Notes: a model not told the origin generated them from the letters alone. 64,000 bases of DNA from an uncultured Muribaculaceae bacterium (GCA_947628305.1 CANQZG010000002.1:186001-250000), one strand, 5' to 3'. Counted from the first letter of the stretch, positions 50,224 to 59,525 are shown. Made by a program: numbers and translations.

Positions 50224-50985
50224 TTAGGAATTCCATATATTCCACGCCGCGAATGCCTGCAAAAGAAGCATCTCGAGACCGTTCTTGGTCTCTGCCCCTT
50301 GAGTGGAGGCCCGTTTCAGGAATAGTGTCATGTCGGGGTTATACAACAGGTCGTAGCATAGATGGGACGGTGTCAGGCATTCGTATGGTATATCGGGGGC
50401 TTCGTCCACATGAGGGTACATACCCAGGGGGGTCGTGTTTACTATGACGAGGTGGCTTTCCATTATTTCCGGAGTCAGGTCGGCGTAGGTTATCACTCCC
50501 TCGCGAGGGGTGCGTGAGACGGCCTGTGTCTCTATGCCGAGATTTTTGAGACCTTGGATGACGGCACGGGCCGCCCCCCCGGTTCCCAACACGAGTGCGT
50601 GCCGCATCTTCGGGGTCAATAGTGGCTCGATTGAATCGGTGAATCCGATAATGTCGCTGTTGTACCCTTTGAGTTTGAAGTCGTTGTCGCGTGTGCCACG
50701 TATGATTTTTATGACATTCACCGCACCTATTTTTTCGGCGTCCGGGTCGATTTCATCAAGATAGGGGATTACTTGTTGTTTGTATGGTATGGTGACATTT
50801 AGTCCCGCCAAGTCGGGGTGCTCGGCAAGTATCTCCATGAGGTCGCCTATGTCGGGTATCTCAAAGTTAATGTAGGATGAGTCGATTCCCTCTGCCTCAA
50901 ACTTCTGGTTGAAGTAATTTTGTGAGAACGAGTGCCCGAGCGGATAGCCTATGAGACCGAACAAACGACGATTATTTGATGCCAT
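50224..50985 (-). CDS. aroE: shikimate dehydrogenase
   Basis: 253 residues. FGLIGYPLGHSFSQNYFNQKF (about 9-29), GLNVTIPYKQQVIPYLDEID (about 60-79), NSDIIGFTDSI, VLGTGGAARAVIQGLKNLG (NADP site, about 128-146), TTPLGMYP. Reduces 3-dehydroshikimate. Ends 13 bases before the comEC start. Confidence 0.95.
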   Translation of the reverse strand: MASNNRRLFGLIGYPLGHSFSQNYFNQKFEAEGIDSSYINFEIPDIGDLMEILAEHPDLAGLNVTIPYKQQVIPYLDEIDPDAEKIGAVNVIKIIRGTRDNDFKLKGYNSDIIGFTDSIEPLLTPKMRHALVLGTGGAARAVIQGLKNLGIETQAVSRTPREGVITYADLTPEIMESHLVIVNTTPLGMYPHVDEAPDIPYECLTPSHLCYDLLYNPDMTLFLKRASTQGAETKNGLEMLLLQAFAAWNIWNS

Positions 50986-51069
50986 ACTCTTAAAAAATCT
51001 ATATGATGCTTAATCGATGCAAATTTAATGAAGAAATGTTGACGATACAAGTGATATGGAGACAAAATA

Positions 51070-51100
51070 TTGTAGATAATTTATTGTTTGGGTAATTTTG
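51070..51100 (+). promoter_or_regulatory. promoter of the 51120 gene
   Basis: TTG (51070-51072), 20-base spacer, TAATTTTG (51093-51100), 20 bases before the ATG at 51120. Confidence 0.68.
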
Positions 51101-51119
51101 TGGTTAAATTTTTCATGAA

Positions 51120-51659
51120 ATGAAATTCAGGCCTGTTCTTTTCGTTGTAATGGTGTTTGCCACCATGTTCGTGGGCGGTATGTGGGTTGTGTTATATCAT
51201 GACACGATGGTTCAATGGTGGGTTCCGGTAGGTGTCGGTGCTTTCCTCGGGGTGTTGTCATGGCCGTTGACACGACGTGTATGGCCACGGGTGACGGGGA
51301 CATGCAGGGGCATTATAAATTACCCATGCAATCTGCTGTTGGTGGGCGTTGTTACGTCGGCATTGTTCCTCGGTATCAATTACTGGGGGGCGTCGCCATC
51401 TTCCGCCGAGACCATAGAGACAACGGTCTACGGGAAATATCGTAAGCAACATACACGTTACCGCAGGTTAAACCGTCGCACTCGTGTGGCCGACGGATAT
51501 TGGTATTCCTACAGGATTGTCATCGGACTTCCCGACGGACGGGAAAAGGAGATTGAGGTGCCGTTGTCGGAATATAACCATATCAAGACCGGGTCAAGGC
51601 ATGAATTGACAGTACAACAGGGTGCTTTTGGCTTTAATGTAATCAAGGATTTCAAATAG
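51120..51659 (+). CDS. membrane protein, unknown function
   Basis: 179 residues: three hydrophobic segments (about 4-24, 32-48, 62-86), then a soluble part with YGKYRKQHTRYRRLNRRTRV and YSYRIVIGLPDGREKEIEVP. A membrane-anchored small beta domain. No known family. Single-gene unit with own promoter and terminator. Confidence 0.65.
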   Translation: MKFRPVLFVVMVFATMFVGGMWVVLYHDTMVQWWVPVGVGAFLGVLSWPLTRRVWPRVTGTCRGIINYPCNLLLVGVVTSALFLGINYWGASPSSAETIETTVYGKYRKQHTRYRRLNRRTRVADGYWYSYRIVIGLPDGREKEIEVPLSEYNHIKTGSRHELTVQQGAFGFNVIKDFK

Positions 51660-51689
51660 GAAACGGGACGCATCAATGCGTCCCGTTTC
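51660..51689. terminator. strong bidirectional terminator
   Basis: GAAACGGGACGCAT and ATGCGTCCCGTTTC form a perfect 14-bp stem around CA, between convergent genes. T-runs on both sides of the stem come from the stem itself (GTTTC). Confidence 0.85.
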
Positions 51690-51712
51690 ATTGTGTCTAT
51701 ATGGTGGGTGGA

Positions 51713-52513
51713 TTATTTTGCCTCCGGGAGTGTTATGCCGTCATCCGTTGCGCGTTTTTCCATGCGCTTGATGCGTGCATCAATGTCGGGATGGGTCGAG
51801 AAAAGCTGATTGATTTTGTTGTTGCCTTTTGACCCGGCTTCCTCTTGAAGCGATTTCAGCTTGCGAAATGAAAGTGCCATCGCCCCGGGATTTTTACCCG
51901 CCTTCTTTAGGAATTCGTAGCCGTAGTCATCGGCGGCGCGTTCCTGTTTTTGGGAATAGTTGGCTGTTACAAGGGCCTGTCCAAGGTCTCCGAGTTGTGA
52001 GTCAGTGAGTGCGGCGACCTTGCCGTTGGATGCGGAGAGACCGTCCTTTAACGCCGATGTCAGCAATGCCGTGCGGAATCCTTTCTTGGAGTCTTTGTGG
52101 GCGACATGACCTATTTCATGTCCTATGACCCCTAAAAGTTCATCGTCTGACATGATGTCCATCAGCGATGAGAAGACGCGGACACTGCCGTCGGCACATG
52201 CGAAGGCGTTGACATCGACCACGTCATACACCTTGAAATTCAAAGGAATCCCCTCGACCGATGTCAGTCCTTGTGTCAGTTTCTCCAGACGTTTGGTATA
52301 GGGACTGTTGGCATCGGTGACAGGGTTGTGCTTGTCCATCCAGTCGATGTACTCCTTGACGTAAGCGGCCATTTGCTCGTCGGTCAGTGTCACAGCTTTG
52401 GCGGTGTTGGCAAGAGCACCGGCTGCCTTTTTAAGGTTGAATTGAGCCATTACAGGGGTGACAGAAAACAGACATGTCACCAGGACTAAAATTTTTGCAA
52501 ATTTAATGTTCAT
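51713..52513 (-). CDS. M48 family metalloprotease
   Basis: 266 residues. Signal peptide (ILVLVTCLFSVTPVMAQ), zinc motif HEIGHVAHKDS (about 132-142), third ligand region ERAADDYGYEFL (about 190-201) and TQFSTHPDIDARI-type end. Periplasmic quality-control protease of the BepA/LoiP-like group. No TPR part. Confidence 0.93.
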   Translation of the reverse strand: MNIKFAKILVLVTCLFSVTPVMAQFNLKKAAGALANTAKAVTLTDEQMAAYVKEYIDWMDKHNPVTDANSPYTKRLEKLTQGLTSVEGIPLNFKVYDVVDVNAFACADGSVRVFSSLMDIMSDDELLGVIGHEIGHVAHKDSKKGFRTALLTSALKDGLSASNGKVAALTDSQLGDLGQALVTANYSQKQERAADDYGYEFLKKAGKNPGAMALSFRKLKSLQEEAGSKGNNKINQLFSTHPDIDARIKRMEKRATDDGITLPEAK

Positions 52514-52555
52514 GAATTCTATTACTTTTATGGTTGATTAATGATTACTAATGTG

Positions 52556-53113
52556 TCAAATGCCGCAGTCGGAGATATAGCCGTTCATCATGGCGTAGAC
52601 GGCGAGTCCCGACGTACTTTTGATTCCGAGTTTCGCGGTTATGTTCTTTCGGTGGGAGAGGACTGTATGGATGCTTATGTTCAGTATGTCGGCGATTTCC
52701 TTGTTTATATGCCCGCGTGCGACAAGTCGCAGCACTTCGATTTCGCGTTGCGACAGTTCGCCGCGGTTGTCGCTCGCCACGTTTTCTTTCAGTTCTGATA
52801 TTATACGGTCAAGGGTCTCGATAATGGATTCTATGTCAATCGTGGGGTCAATGGCGGGAAGTGAATCGTTTGCGGCGGATGAGATTACGACTGTGCGTTT
52901 GCGGCGTGGCGTAAAAAAGTCGCACGCCGCGGTGAATATCTCGGGTGTGACAAAAATCAATGCCTGTTCCGATGGATTGTTAGATTCAGTTGTACGTCCG
53001 GGCATGGTATCGCACATATTCACCTGTAGGCCGAAGTTGGTGTGGAGGATGTGTTTCAACCCCGCACTTCTAAGCCTGTCGCGGTCATATATGATTGCTT
53101 CGGGGATGGTCAT
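52556..53113 (-). CDS. LuxR-type regulator with degenerate receiver part
   Basis: 185 residues. C-terminal helix-turn-helix LSQREIEVLRLVARGHINKEIADILNISIHTVLSHRKNI (about 118-156) is standard. The N-terminal 100 residues have alpha/beta layout like a receiver, but no clear Asp-Asp / Asp / Lys set. It overlaps the DUF542 gene by 4 bases, a pair seen in Bacteroidota where the first protein may sense and the second regulates. Confidence 0.9.
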   Translation of the reverse strand: MTIPEAIIYDRDRLRSAGLKHILHTNFGLQVNMCDTMPGRTTESNNPSEQALIFVTPEIFTAACDFFTPRRKRTVVISSAANDSLPAIDPTIDIESIIETLDRIISELKENVASDNRGELSQREIEVLRLVARGHINKEIADILNISIHTVLSHRKNITAKLGIKSTSGLAVYAMMNGYISDCGI

Positions 53114-53766
53114 TGGTCATTCCTCTTATATTGACCCAATAGGATGCGGTCGCGTATTCGGTTGTTTTTCCTGATATCGTTCTCGAGGGTTATGATTGCA
53201 ACAATCACCGCGTAGGCGAGGTTTAGGTCATAATTCCCTGTTAGGTGGATGATGAACATGTTCTTGAGGTCGGTGAGCATCTCGGCTACCGGGGATTGGG
53301 AGAAAAGTCCGGTGTCATCGATTTCCTTGCCTTCCAACAGGGTGGGGAACAATTGTTGTGCGTCCTGCTCGATATTCACAAGAAGCTGTTTTTTCACGCT
53401 TTCAAAAAAGCGTCTCATCAACGACAGGTTGCTGTTGTCGCTTGATGTGTGTAACAGTGCGTCAAAGTGTCGTTCTATGTTGGGTATCTGGAATCGGGTA
53501 TAATAATTGTGGGTCTTTGTCAGATAGTCCACGATAGTCGATACCTGGACGCTTTTCAATGCCTGTTCGGGGAAATACTCGTCATCGGAGTATGTGTTTA
53601 TTATCGATAAAAGGAAATCGGGGTCGAGCCTGTGACTGTCGCTCGTCTCGCGCAAGGTCATGTCGCCGGTCCCGAGTGTTATGCCGAAACGGTTCAGCAC
53701 CGGGATTATGGAAGGCTCTTTGATTACTATTTCGCTTAGTCTTACGTCTGGATTGAAATGTGGCAT
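53110..53766 (-). CDS. DUF542-type hemerythrin-like protein
   Basis: 218 residues. The N-terminal part (VRLSEIVIKEPSIIPVLNRFGITLGTGDMTL) resembles the DUF542 domain of iron-sulfur repair proteins (ScdA/YtfE), without the usual Cys. The rest is a helical bundle with scattered His and Glu (NIERHFDALLHTSSD, IHLTGNYDLNLAYAVIVAI) that may bind a di-iron centre. Probably a redox or nitric oxide-responsive partner of the LuxR-type regulator. Confidence 0.72.
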   Translation of the reverse strand: MPHFNPDVRLSEIVIKEPSIIPVLNRFGITLGTGDMTLRETSDSHRLDPDFLLSIINTYSDDEYFPEQALKSVQVSTIVDYLTKTHNYYTRFQIPNIERHFDALLHTSSDNSNLSLMRRFFESVKKQLLVNIEQDAQQLFPTLLEGKEIDDTGLFSQSPVAEMLTDLKNMFIIHLTGNYDLNLAYAVIVAIITLENDIRKNNRIRDRILLGQYKRNDQ

Positions 53767-53780
53767 GAATGATGGTTTTA

Positions 53781-54088
53781 AGAGTATGTTGAGATTTAAC
53801 AGTTAGAAATTTTTATGCGGAGTCTTGAGATGATTTTGTTCATGCAGCCGAGGGAGTGATGCGGGCATCATGACCGAGGCAAAGGGATAAAAGCATCCAA
53901 GAGACCGCAGATATGACTCCTTGACAGCATCTTCCGGCCATTTCCGTGTCTCTCGCTCGTCATGTATCTCGATACAACCACGCAAGTGCTCGCGTGTGGG
54001 CTTGACCCACCGCACTCCTCGCTCGGAGACTCGGAACTGCCTCGAAATCTGCCTATAAAAATTCGACTGTTAAAACTCAACATACTCT
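53781..54088. mobile_element. 308 bp palindrome-ended repeat, copy C
   Basis: Ends AGAGTATGTTGAGATTTAAC and inverse TTAAAACTCAACATACTCT. Same orientation as copy A, but with about 38 extra bases containing a small hairpin (CCACGC / GCGTGTGG). Outer sequence again differs from copies A and B, in both ends together. Fills the gap between the DUF542 gene and the 5-FTHF cyclo-ligase gene. Confidence 0.85.
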
Positions 54089-54109
54089 AAATGTCGTGGA
54101 CCGGGAGCG

Positions 54110-54670
54110 TCATTGTCGTCGCTGTCCCGGTGTGACGATATAATGATTTTCGGTTATTACGATGTCAACGGCGATGTCATGGGGCGCGGTGTCGATGTCA
54201 TCGACGAGCTGGAAATCATATCCCACGCCTATCTTTGTTGCATCGGAATCGGCGAGCAGCCTGTCATAATAGCCTTTGCCGCGACCGACGCGGTTTCCTT
54301 TGCGGTCGTATGCCACCCCGGGGACTACAATAAGTTCGATTTTCGATACCGGGGTGATGTCATCGCCCTGCGGCTCCTCGATGTGAAATGAGCCGAGCCT
54401 GAGCGATGAACGGTCGTATGGTAGTATGTCAAGGCCGACACCGTTGACACGTGGCAGATAAAACTTCTTGCTCTTGTGCCATTTATCGATAAATTGTCGC
54501 GTGGACAGTTCATCGGGGAGAGAATGGTACATCAATATGTGCTCGGCGAGCAGGAACGCCGCTGATTGTTCGAGAAGCGAGAATACTCTTTCGGCAGCCG
54601 ATTGCCGTTCATTATCTGACAGCAGGGTCTTGCGTGCCCTGATTTTTCGTCTTATCTCATCCTTGTTCAT
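54110..54670 (-). CDS. 5-formyltetrahydrofolate cyclo-ligase
   Basis: 186 residues from the ATG at 54670 (MNKDEIRRKIRARKTLLSD); the ATG at 54697 is an alternative. A longer open frame lies inside the preceding protease gene. PGVAYDRKGNRVGRGKGYYDRLL is the family signature. Converts 5-formyl-THF to methenyl-THF. Overlap or contact with the protease gene suggests cotranscription. Confidence 0.93.
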   Translation of the reverse strand: MNKDEIRRKIRARKTLLSDNERQSAAERVFSLLEQSAAFLLAEHILMYHSLPDELSTRQFIDKWHKSKKFYLPRVNGVGLDILPYDRSSLRLGSFHIEEPQGDDITPVSKIELIVVPGVAYDRKGNRVGRGKGYYDRLLADSDATKIGVGYDFQLVDDIDTAPHDIAVDIVITENHYIVTPGQRRQ

Positions 54671-54680
54671 CGCTGATACT

Positions 54681-56330
54681 TTATTTTGAAACTCCATCTC
54701 GTTTGCCGTCGGGGAGTAGCGGGAATCCCGCATGTCCTGCCTTGAATTCCTTGAGGGCCTGTTGGACGGCGTTATCGGTGGTGTTATATACCTCGTAGAA
54801 TGCCGGAGTGGATAAGGCGTCACGGCAAATCAAGGCTTTCAGTTGATTAACAATCAGCTTTTGTGAAATGTTTATGTAGTACCATCGCGCCGGTATCTTG
54901 TTGCGGGCGGCGAAGTCAGCGAATGATTGAATCAAAGCATCGTCTGACGGCATCCTGCGCAATACATCGGCGACAGTGCGACATCCCGATAGCGCGACAC
55001 GGTTGTTGTCACAGTATTCAAAGGCGAATTTCTGCAACAGTCCCGCGTTCGCTATATTTATGTAATAGGACGATACCCCGGTGGTGTCGTTGGGGATGAA
55101 TACATCAGGTATTATGCCGCCTCCTCCATAAACGGTGCGTCCCGCCATGGTCGAAAACGCGAGCGAGCGGTCGATTTTGATGCTGTCTGCATTATACAGT
55201 TCGCCATGGGAATATCGGTCGAGCAGTTCATTGTTGTAATCGGTCGAGCCTCCGGGTCGGTATATCTTCTGAATGCATCGTCCCGACGGGGTGTAATACC
55301 GTGCTACCGTGAGACGTATCGCGCTACTGTCAGGCAGCATGGTCTGTTGTTGCACAAGACCTTTGCCGAAAGAGCGACGTCCGAGAATCAATCCGCGGTC
55401 GTTGTCCTGTATCGCACCGGCGAAAATTTCGCTCGCGCTCGCCGAATATTCGTCAATCAGAACAATCAGTTCATCCTCCTGGAACGACCCGCGTCCGTCA
55501 CTGCCGGTTACGGAGTTGCCTTCCTCGGTGCGTCCGCGAGTAGCCACGATAAGCCTTTCAGCGGGGAGGAATTCATTGGCCATCAGTATGGCCGGCTCCA
55601 TAAATCCGCCACCATTCCCGCGCAGGTCCACGATGAATCTCTTGGCGCCTTTAGATTTTAGTTCGACCATTGATGTCAGGAACTCGCTATAAGTGTTGCG
55701 ACCAAACTTGTTGACTTTGATGTATCCTACTGAAGGTTCGATGATATAGGCGGCATCGATTGATGTCACCGGGATGTCGCCGCGCACCACCTCGTAGGGA
55801 AGTATCGAGGCCGATGTCGAGCGTTTGATTCCGAGTTTGACAAGCGAGCCTTTCTCGCCGCGCAGGTTTTTCATTACCTTCTCGTTGCTCCAGTTGCGTC
55901 CTGATGCGACCGAGTCGTTGATTGTAACGATACGGTCGCCGGGAAGCAGTCCGACTTTCTCTGACGGCCCTCCTGACAGCACTTCGAGCACGGTGATGCT
56001 GTCATTGAGCATCGTGAATGTGATGCCGATACCGCTGAAAGAGCCTTCAAGTTCATCGTTGACACTCTGTAGGTCGGCGGCTGGGATGTATGTCGAGTGT
56101 GGGTCAAGGTTGGCGAGGAGCTGGGGGTAGGTCATCTCGAGGAGACTGTCGATGTTGACTTCATCGACATACTCGTTGCCAATCAGTTCAATGACCGACG
56201 ATAGTTTGTCATTACCGTTGTTACGGGAGGTCAAGGAGGTGAATATACGGGCACTCCACATTCCCGCGATAAATGTGAGTGCGATGATGACGGGAAACCA
56301 GGTGGAGAGTTTCTTGAGACGGGGGTTCAT
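54681..56330 (-). CDS. C-terminal processing peptidase (CtpA-like, S41)
   Basis: 549 residues from the ATG at 56330 (MNPRLKKLSTWFPVIIALTF). Membrane anchor, N-terminal helical part, PDZ domain (about 75-160: GIGITFTMLNDSITVLEV, GDRIVTINDS), catalytic part with Ser in IDEYSASASEIFAG and Lys in RRSFGKGLVQQ. Periplasmic protease that trims C-termini. The longer frame to 56399 overlaps the dCMP deaminase gene. Confidence 0.94.
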   Translation of the reverse strand: MNPRLKKLSTWFPVIIALTFIAGMWSARIFTSLTSRNNGNDKLSSVIELIGNEYVDEVNIDSLLEMTYPQLLANLDPHSTYIPAADLQSVNDELEGSFSGIGITFTMLNDSITVLEVLSGGPSEKVGLLPGDRIVTINDSVASGRNWSNEKVMKNLRGEKGSLVKLGIKRSTSASILPYEVVRGDIPVTSIDAAYIIEPSVGYIKVNKFGRNTYSEFLTSMVELKSKGAKRFIVDLRGNGGGFMEPAILMANEFLPAERLIVATRGRTEEGNSVTGSDGRGSFQEDELIVLIDEYSASASEIFAGAIQDNDRGLILGRRSFGKGLVQQQTMLPDSSAIRLTVARYYTPSGRCIQKIYRPGGSTDYNNELLDRYSHGELYNADSIKIDRSLAFSTMAGRTVYGGGGIIPDVFIPNDTTGVSSYYINIANAGLLQKFAFEYCDNNRVALSGCRTVADVLRRMPSDDALIQSFADFAARNKIPARWYYINISQKLIVNQLKALICRDALSTPAFYEVYNTTDNAVQQALKEFKAGHAGFPLLPDGKRDGVSK

Positions 56331-56370
56331 AATGATGATAGTATGCTTGAATACAGTGAAAAGAGGACTG

Positions 56371-56805
56371 TCATGAATCGATGTCCTCGATGTGTACACA
56401 CTCGATTCCGGCGCGACGCAGGAGGTCGATGCCGTCAGAGATTCGGTAGAACTCGTTGAAGACGACGCGCGTTATCCCCGATTGTATGATGAGTTTGGCG
56501 CAGTCAAGGCATGGGGATGCTGTGATATATAATGTCGAGCCGTCGCTGCTGTTGTTGCTCCTGGCCACCTTGGTTATGGCATTGGCTTCGGCATGCAGAA
56601 CGTATGGCTTGGTGATTCCGGCTTCATCCTCACACACGTTTTCAAATCCGGCCGGCGTTCCGTTGAAGCCGTCCGATATTATCATTCGGTCCTTTACAAG
56701 AATCGCGCCTACCTGCCGTCGCTTGCAGTAGGAGTTTTCGGCCCAGATGCGAGCCATGCGAAGATAGCGTTTGTCTAACAGTTCTTGTTTGTCAGTCTGT
56801 TCCAT
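56371..56805 (-). CDS. dCMP deaminase family protein (ComEB-like)
   Basis: 144 residues. Zinc motifs HAEANAI (about 73-79) and PCLDCAKLI (about 102-110). Deaminates dCMP to dUMP for thymidylate synthesis. Two tandem promoters upstream. Starts the leftward unit with the CtpA-type protease. Confidence 0.93.
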   Translation of the reverse strand: MEQTDKQELLDKRYLRMARIWAENSYCKRRQVGAILVKDRMIISDGFNGTPAGFENVCEDEAGITKPYVLHAEANAITKVARSNNSSDGSTLYITASPCLDCAKLIIQSGITRVVFNEFYRISDGIDLLRRAGIECVHIEDIDS

Positions 56806-56835
56806 AGTAGATTTTGTCGTTCAAAATGCGACTCA

Positions 56836-56941
56836 CAAAGATACGAATAAGTCGAATACAAAACCAAACTTGTTTGAGTTTTGTTGAGCGAGAGTATCTT
56901 CGGCGTAGCCAAAGATACGAATAAGTCGAGGGTAAAGCAAA
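56836..56941 (-). promoter_or_regulatory. tandem promoters of the dCMP deaminase gene
   Basis: On the minus strand, TATCTTTG occurs twice (plus 56836-56843 and 56910-56917), each preceded by CGACTTATTCG and by TTTG at 21 and 20 bases (plus 56865-56868 and 56938-56941). The two share 19 identical bases, so one looks like a duplicate of the other. The remainder of 56942-57129 is AT-rich with nothing else visible. Confidence 0.72.
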
Positions 56942-57129
56942 ATATTTTAGCTTTGCCCCATTATGGCATAATGTAAGATTGTAACAATATTGAAATTGTA
57001 ACAACTATGTAACATTGGGTTTGTCTTGTAATTGTTTTATAATTAATTACTTATTAATATTGAAAGTGCAAATGTGAATAATGTTTGTGAAAATAGATGT
57101 TAAATAGTAAAATATTGAGTCTTATTTGT

Positions 57130-57137
57130 TATATTTG
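57130..57137 (+). promoter_or_regulatory. -7 element before the sigma-like gene
   Basis: TATATTTG, 26 bases before the ATG at 57164. No clear TTTG at the -33 position, as expected for a regulated promoter. Confidence 0.5.
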
Positions 57138-57163
57138 TGAAAAAGGTTACAATAAAAGAGATT

Positions 57164-57667
57164 ATGACTGGCAAATTACTTGAAAAACGCTTGGATGAAA
57201 TACAAGGCAACATGTTGGATTTTGCCCTCATGTTGACAGCTGATGCCGGTGTGGCCGATAGACTTGTGAAAGAATCGGTATCACGGGTGTTGGAATCGGG
57301 ATATTGCAGCGATGACCGTGGTGTTCGTTTCAAGAGCCGTGTTTACGTTATCATGCGGGAGGTCTTTGACGAAAAATATGGTTGTCAAGACCGGGATGAT
57401 ATTAAGGACGCCACAGGTTCACTCTATCAGGTGGAGACCATCGACGAGTCGGAGGAATTGATAGAACACTCTCTTTCGTCCGGTGAGGTCGGCGATATAA
57501 TCGCCTCTCTATCCCCCGATGTCAGGGAATCATACGTGCTTCATATCACGGGATGCCGTCGGCGTGAGATTGCAAGAAGGCTGCAGATGCCCTATATACG
57601 TGTTGTGCGGTGTATCTTTATCGGTCGCACGGCCGTGCGGAAATATCTTGAAGGTCGATGTGGTTGA
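57164..57667 (+). CDS. divergent ECF sigma factor-like regulator
   Basis: 167 residues from the ATG at 57164 (MTGKLLEKRLDEIQGNMLDFALMLTADAGVA). An earlier ATG would lie across the -7 box. N-terminal part resembles sigma region 2 (MLDFALMLTADAGVADRLVKESVSRVL); the C-terminal part (IASLSPDVRESYVLHITGCRRREIARRLQMPYIRVVRCIFIGRTAVRKYL) resembles region 4. Substitution of typical residues makes it uncertain whether it still binds RNA polymerase. Confidence 0.7.
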   Translation: MTGKLLEKRLDEIQGNMLDFALMLTADAGVADRLVKESVSRVLESGYCSDDRGVRFKSRVYVIMREVFDEKYGCQDRDDIKDATGSLYQVETIDESEELIEHSLSSGEVGDIIASLSPDVRESYVLHITGCRRREIARRLQMPYIRVVRCIFIGRTAVRKYLEGRCG

Positions 57668-57675
57668 ACGGTAGA

Positions 57676-59043
57676 TTATTCAGGTAATTCAGGATGGGGG
57701 CGATGCTCATCGTCTTTGACAAGCCGACGGTCGATTATTTTAGACGCCTTGGCACCGAGTGATTTCATCTTTTCGGCTCGCCCGATAAGGTTTCCTGTGC
57801 CTTCCGACAGTTTTTTCATCGCTGCCGAATGGGCATCCACCGCCTGTGACAATGCCTTTTCTATTCGTTGCATGTCATCGAGGAATCCGACGAGTTTGTC
57901 ATACATGCGTCCGGCGGTCTCGGCGATTTCAATCGCGTTACGGGTCTGCCTGTCATGATTCCACAGTTGGGCGACTATTCGCAATGCCGAGATGAGATGA
58001 GTCGGGGAGATGATTAACACCCGTTTGTCGTAGGCTTCCTGCCATAGGTTGTCATCAAGACGCATTGCTGCGATATAGGCCGGTTCATTGGGGATGAACA
58101 TCATGACGAAGTCGGTCTTGTTGTCTCCGACATAATCCTGATAGCTTTTGCGACGGAGTTCCTCGATATGGTTTCTCACCGAGGCCACGTGCCGTTGTCC
58201 TTCGGTCTGGCGTTCCTCATCGGTCTCGGCCTTGGTGTACCGCACGAATGCCGAAAGCGAAACCTTTGAATCAATCACCATGCACCGTCCGTCGGGATAG
58301 TTTATGACGACATCGGGGCGCAACAGCGAACCGTCATCGTTGCGCAGTGCCCGTCCCGATTCATCGGTGGTTTGCTGCACTGTGTAATGTACGCCTTCGC
58401 GCAGTCCGCTTTTGTCAAGTATAGTCTGTAATACAAGCTCTCCCCAGTCACCCTGTACCTTGGAATTGCCACGCAGGGCCTCGGTCAGCTCCTTGGCCTC
58501 GCGTCCTATCGATTGGTTGGCGTCAATCAGTTCCTTTATGCGTTCTGACAACGAAAATCGTTCGCGGGCCTCGGCCGAATAGGTCTCCTCCACTTTTTTC
58601 TTGAATGTCGCGATGTCATTCTTGAGCGGGGCGAGAATTTCATCAAGGCGCGTCTCGTGTTCTTGCTTGAAACGGCGGGAGTTGTTAAGCAATATCTCGT
58701 TGGCGAGATTGCGGAACCGTTCTTCCTCGACGCGGTCACGCTCGGCCTTCTCGGCATCAAGTAGCCGCAGACGTTCCTCGGCACGGGCGAGGTTCTCACG
58801 GAGTGAGGAGTTTGTATCCTCTGATTGACGTAACCGTTCGGCTGTCTCGCGTGCATGACGCTCGGCCTCCTCGGCACGCCGAGTAGTGTCGTTGATTCTT
58901 AGGTCGGCTTCGTTTAACTGCCGTGCCGAATCGTTCGCTCGGCTATCAAGTTCGGCGATTCGGCGTAAAGAAGATGCCGATTGCCATATATTCACGACAA
59001 TCAGGGCGACAATTATCGCCGTGAGTATTATGATGGTCGTCAT
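57676..59043 (-). CDS. rmuC: DNA recombination protein RmuC homologue
   Basis: 455 residues: N-terminal membrane anchor (IIILTAIIVALIVVNIW), long coiled coil (about 25-180), RmuC nuclease-like core with GDWGELVLQTILDKSGLREGVHYTVQ and DVVINYPDGRCMVIDSKVSLSAF (about 190-330). Limits inversions and recombination in other bacteria. Confidence 0.95.
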   Translation of the reverse strand: MTTIIILTAIIVALIVVNIWQSASSLRRIAELDSRANDSARQLNEADLRINDTTRRAEEAERHARETAERLRQSEDTNSSLRENLARAEERLRLLDAEKAERDRVEEERFRNLANEILLNNSRRFKQEHETRLDEILAPLKNDIATFKKKVEETYSAEARERFSLSERIKELIDANQSIGREAKELTEALRGNSKVQGDWGELVLQTILDKSGLREGVHYTVQQTTDESGRALRNDDGSLLRPDVVINYPDGRCMVIDSKVSLSAFVRYTKAETDEERQTEGQRHVASVRNHIEELRRKSYQDYVGDNKTDFVMMFIPNEPAYIAAMRLDDNLWQEAYDKRVLIISPTHLISALRIVAQLWNHDRQTRNAIEIAETAGRMYDKLVGFLDDMQRIEKALSQAVDAHSAAMKKLSEGTGNLIGRAEKMKSLGAKASKIIDRRLVKDDEHRPHPELPE

Positions 59044-59052
59044 CGCCTGAAG

Positions 59053-59427
59053 TTATCGGGCTGCGATGACCTCGATTTCGACGAGCACTTGCTTGGGAAG
59101 TTCGCGGACGGCGACCGCCGAACGTGCCGGGTAGGGCTGTGTGAACTCACGTCCATAGACCTCGTTCATCGGGACGAACAGGCTCATATCGGCGAGGAAC
59201 ACAGTCGTCTTTACCACATTGTCGATTGACAGGCCGGCCTCGGCGAGGATGGCTTTGACATTGGCGATTGATTGGGCGGTCTGTGCCTCGATGCCTTCAG
59301 GTATTTCCCCTGTCGCTGGGTTAACGGGAATCTGTCCTGAACAGTACACTATTGAACCGAGGTCTATTGCCTGGCTGTAAGGGCCGATGGCGGCGGGCGC
59401 GTTGGTTGTCGCGATTACTTTCTTCAT
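59053..59427 (-). CDS. ridA: RidA family enamine/imine deaminase
   Basis: 124 residues, usual length: TTNAPAAIGPYSQAIDLGSIVYCSGQIPVNP, ending RSAVAVRELPKQVLVEIEVIA with the catalytic Arg in PARSAVAV. Removes reactive imine intermediates. 9 bases before the rmuC gene. Confidence 0.95.
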   Translation of the reverse strand: MKKVIATTNAPAAIGPYSQAIDLGSIVYCSGQIPVNPATGEIPEGIEAQTAQSIANVKAILAEAGLSIDNVVKTTVFLADMSLFVPMNEVYGREFTQPYPARSAVAVRELPKQVLVEIEVIAAR

Positions 59428-59525
59428 TGTATTTAGTGTTTGAGAAATCTGTATAACATCTACGTTGCAAAATTAGGTTTTATTCCCCGAATTTCAAAAT
59501 GAAGTTTTCACGTAGGACACAATAA

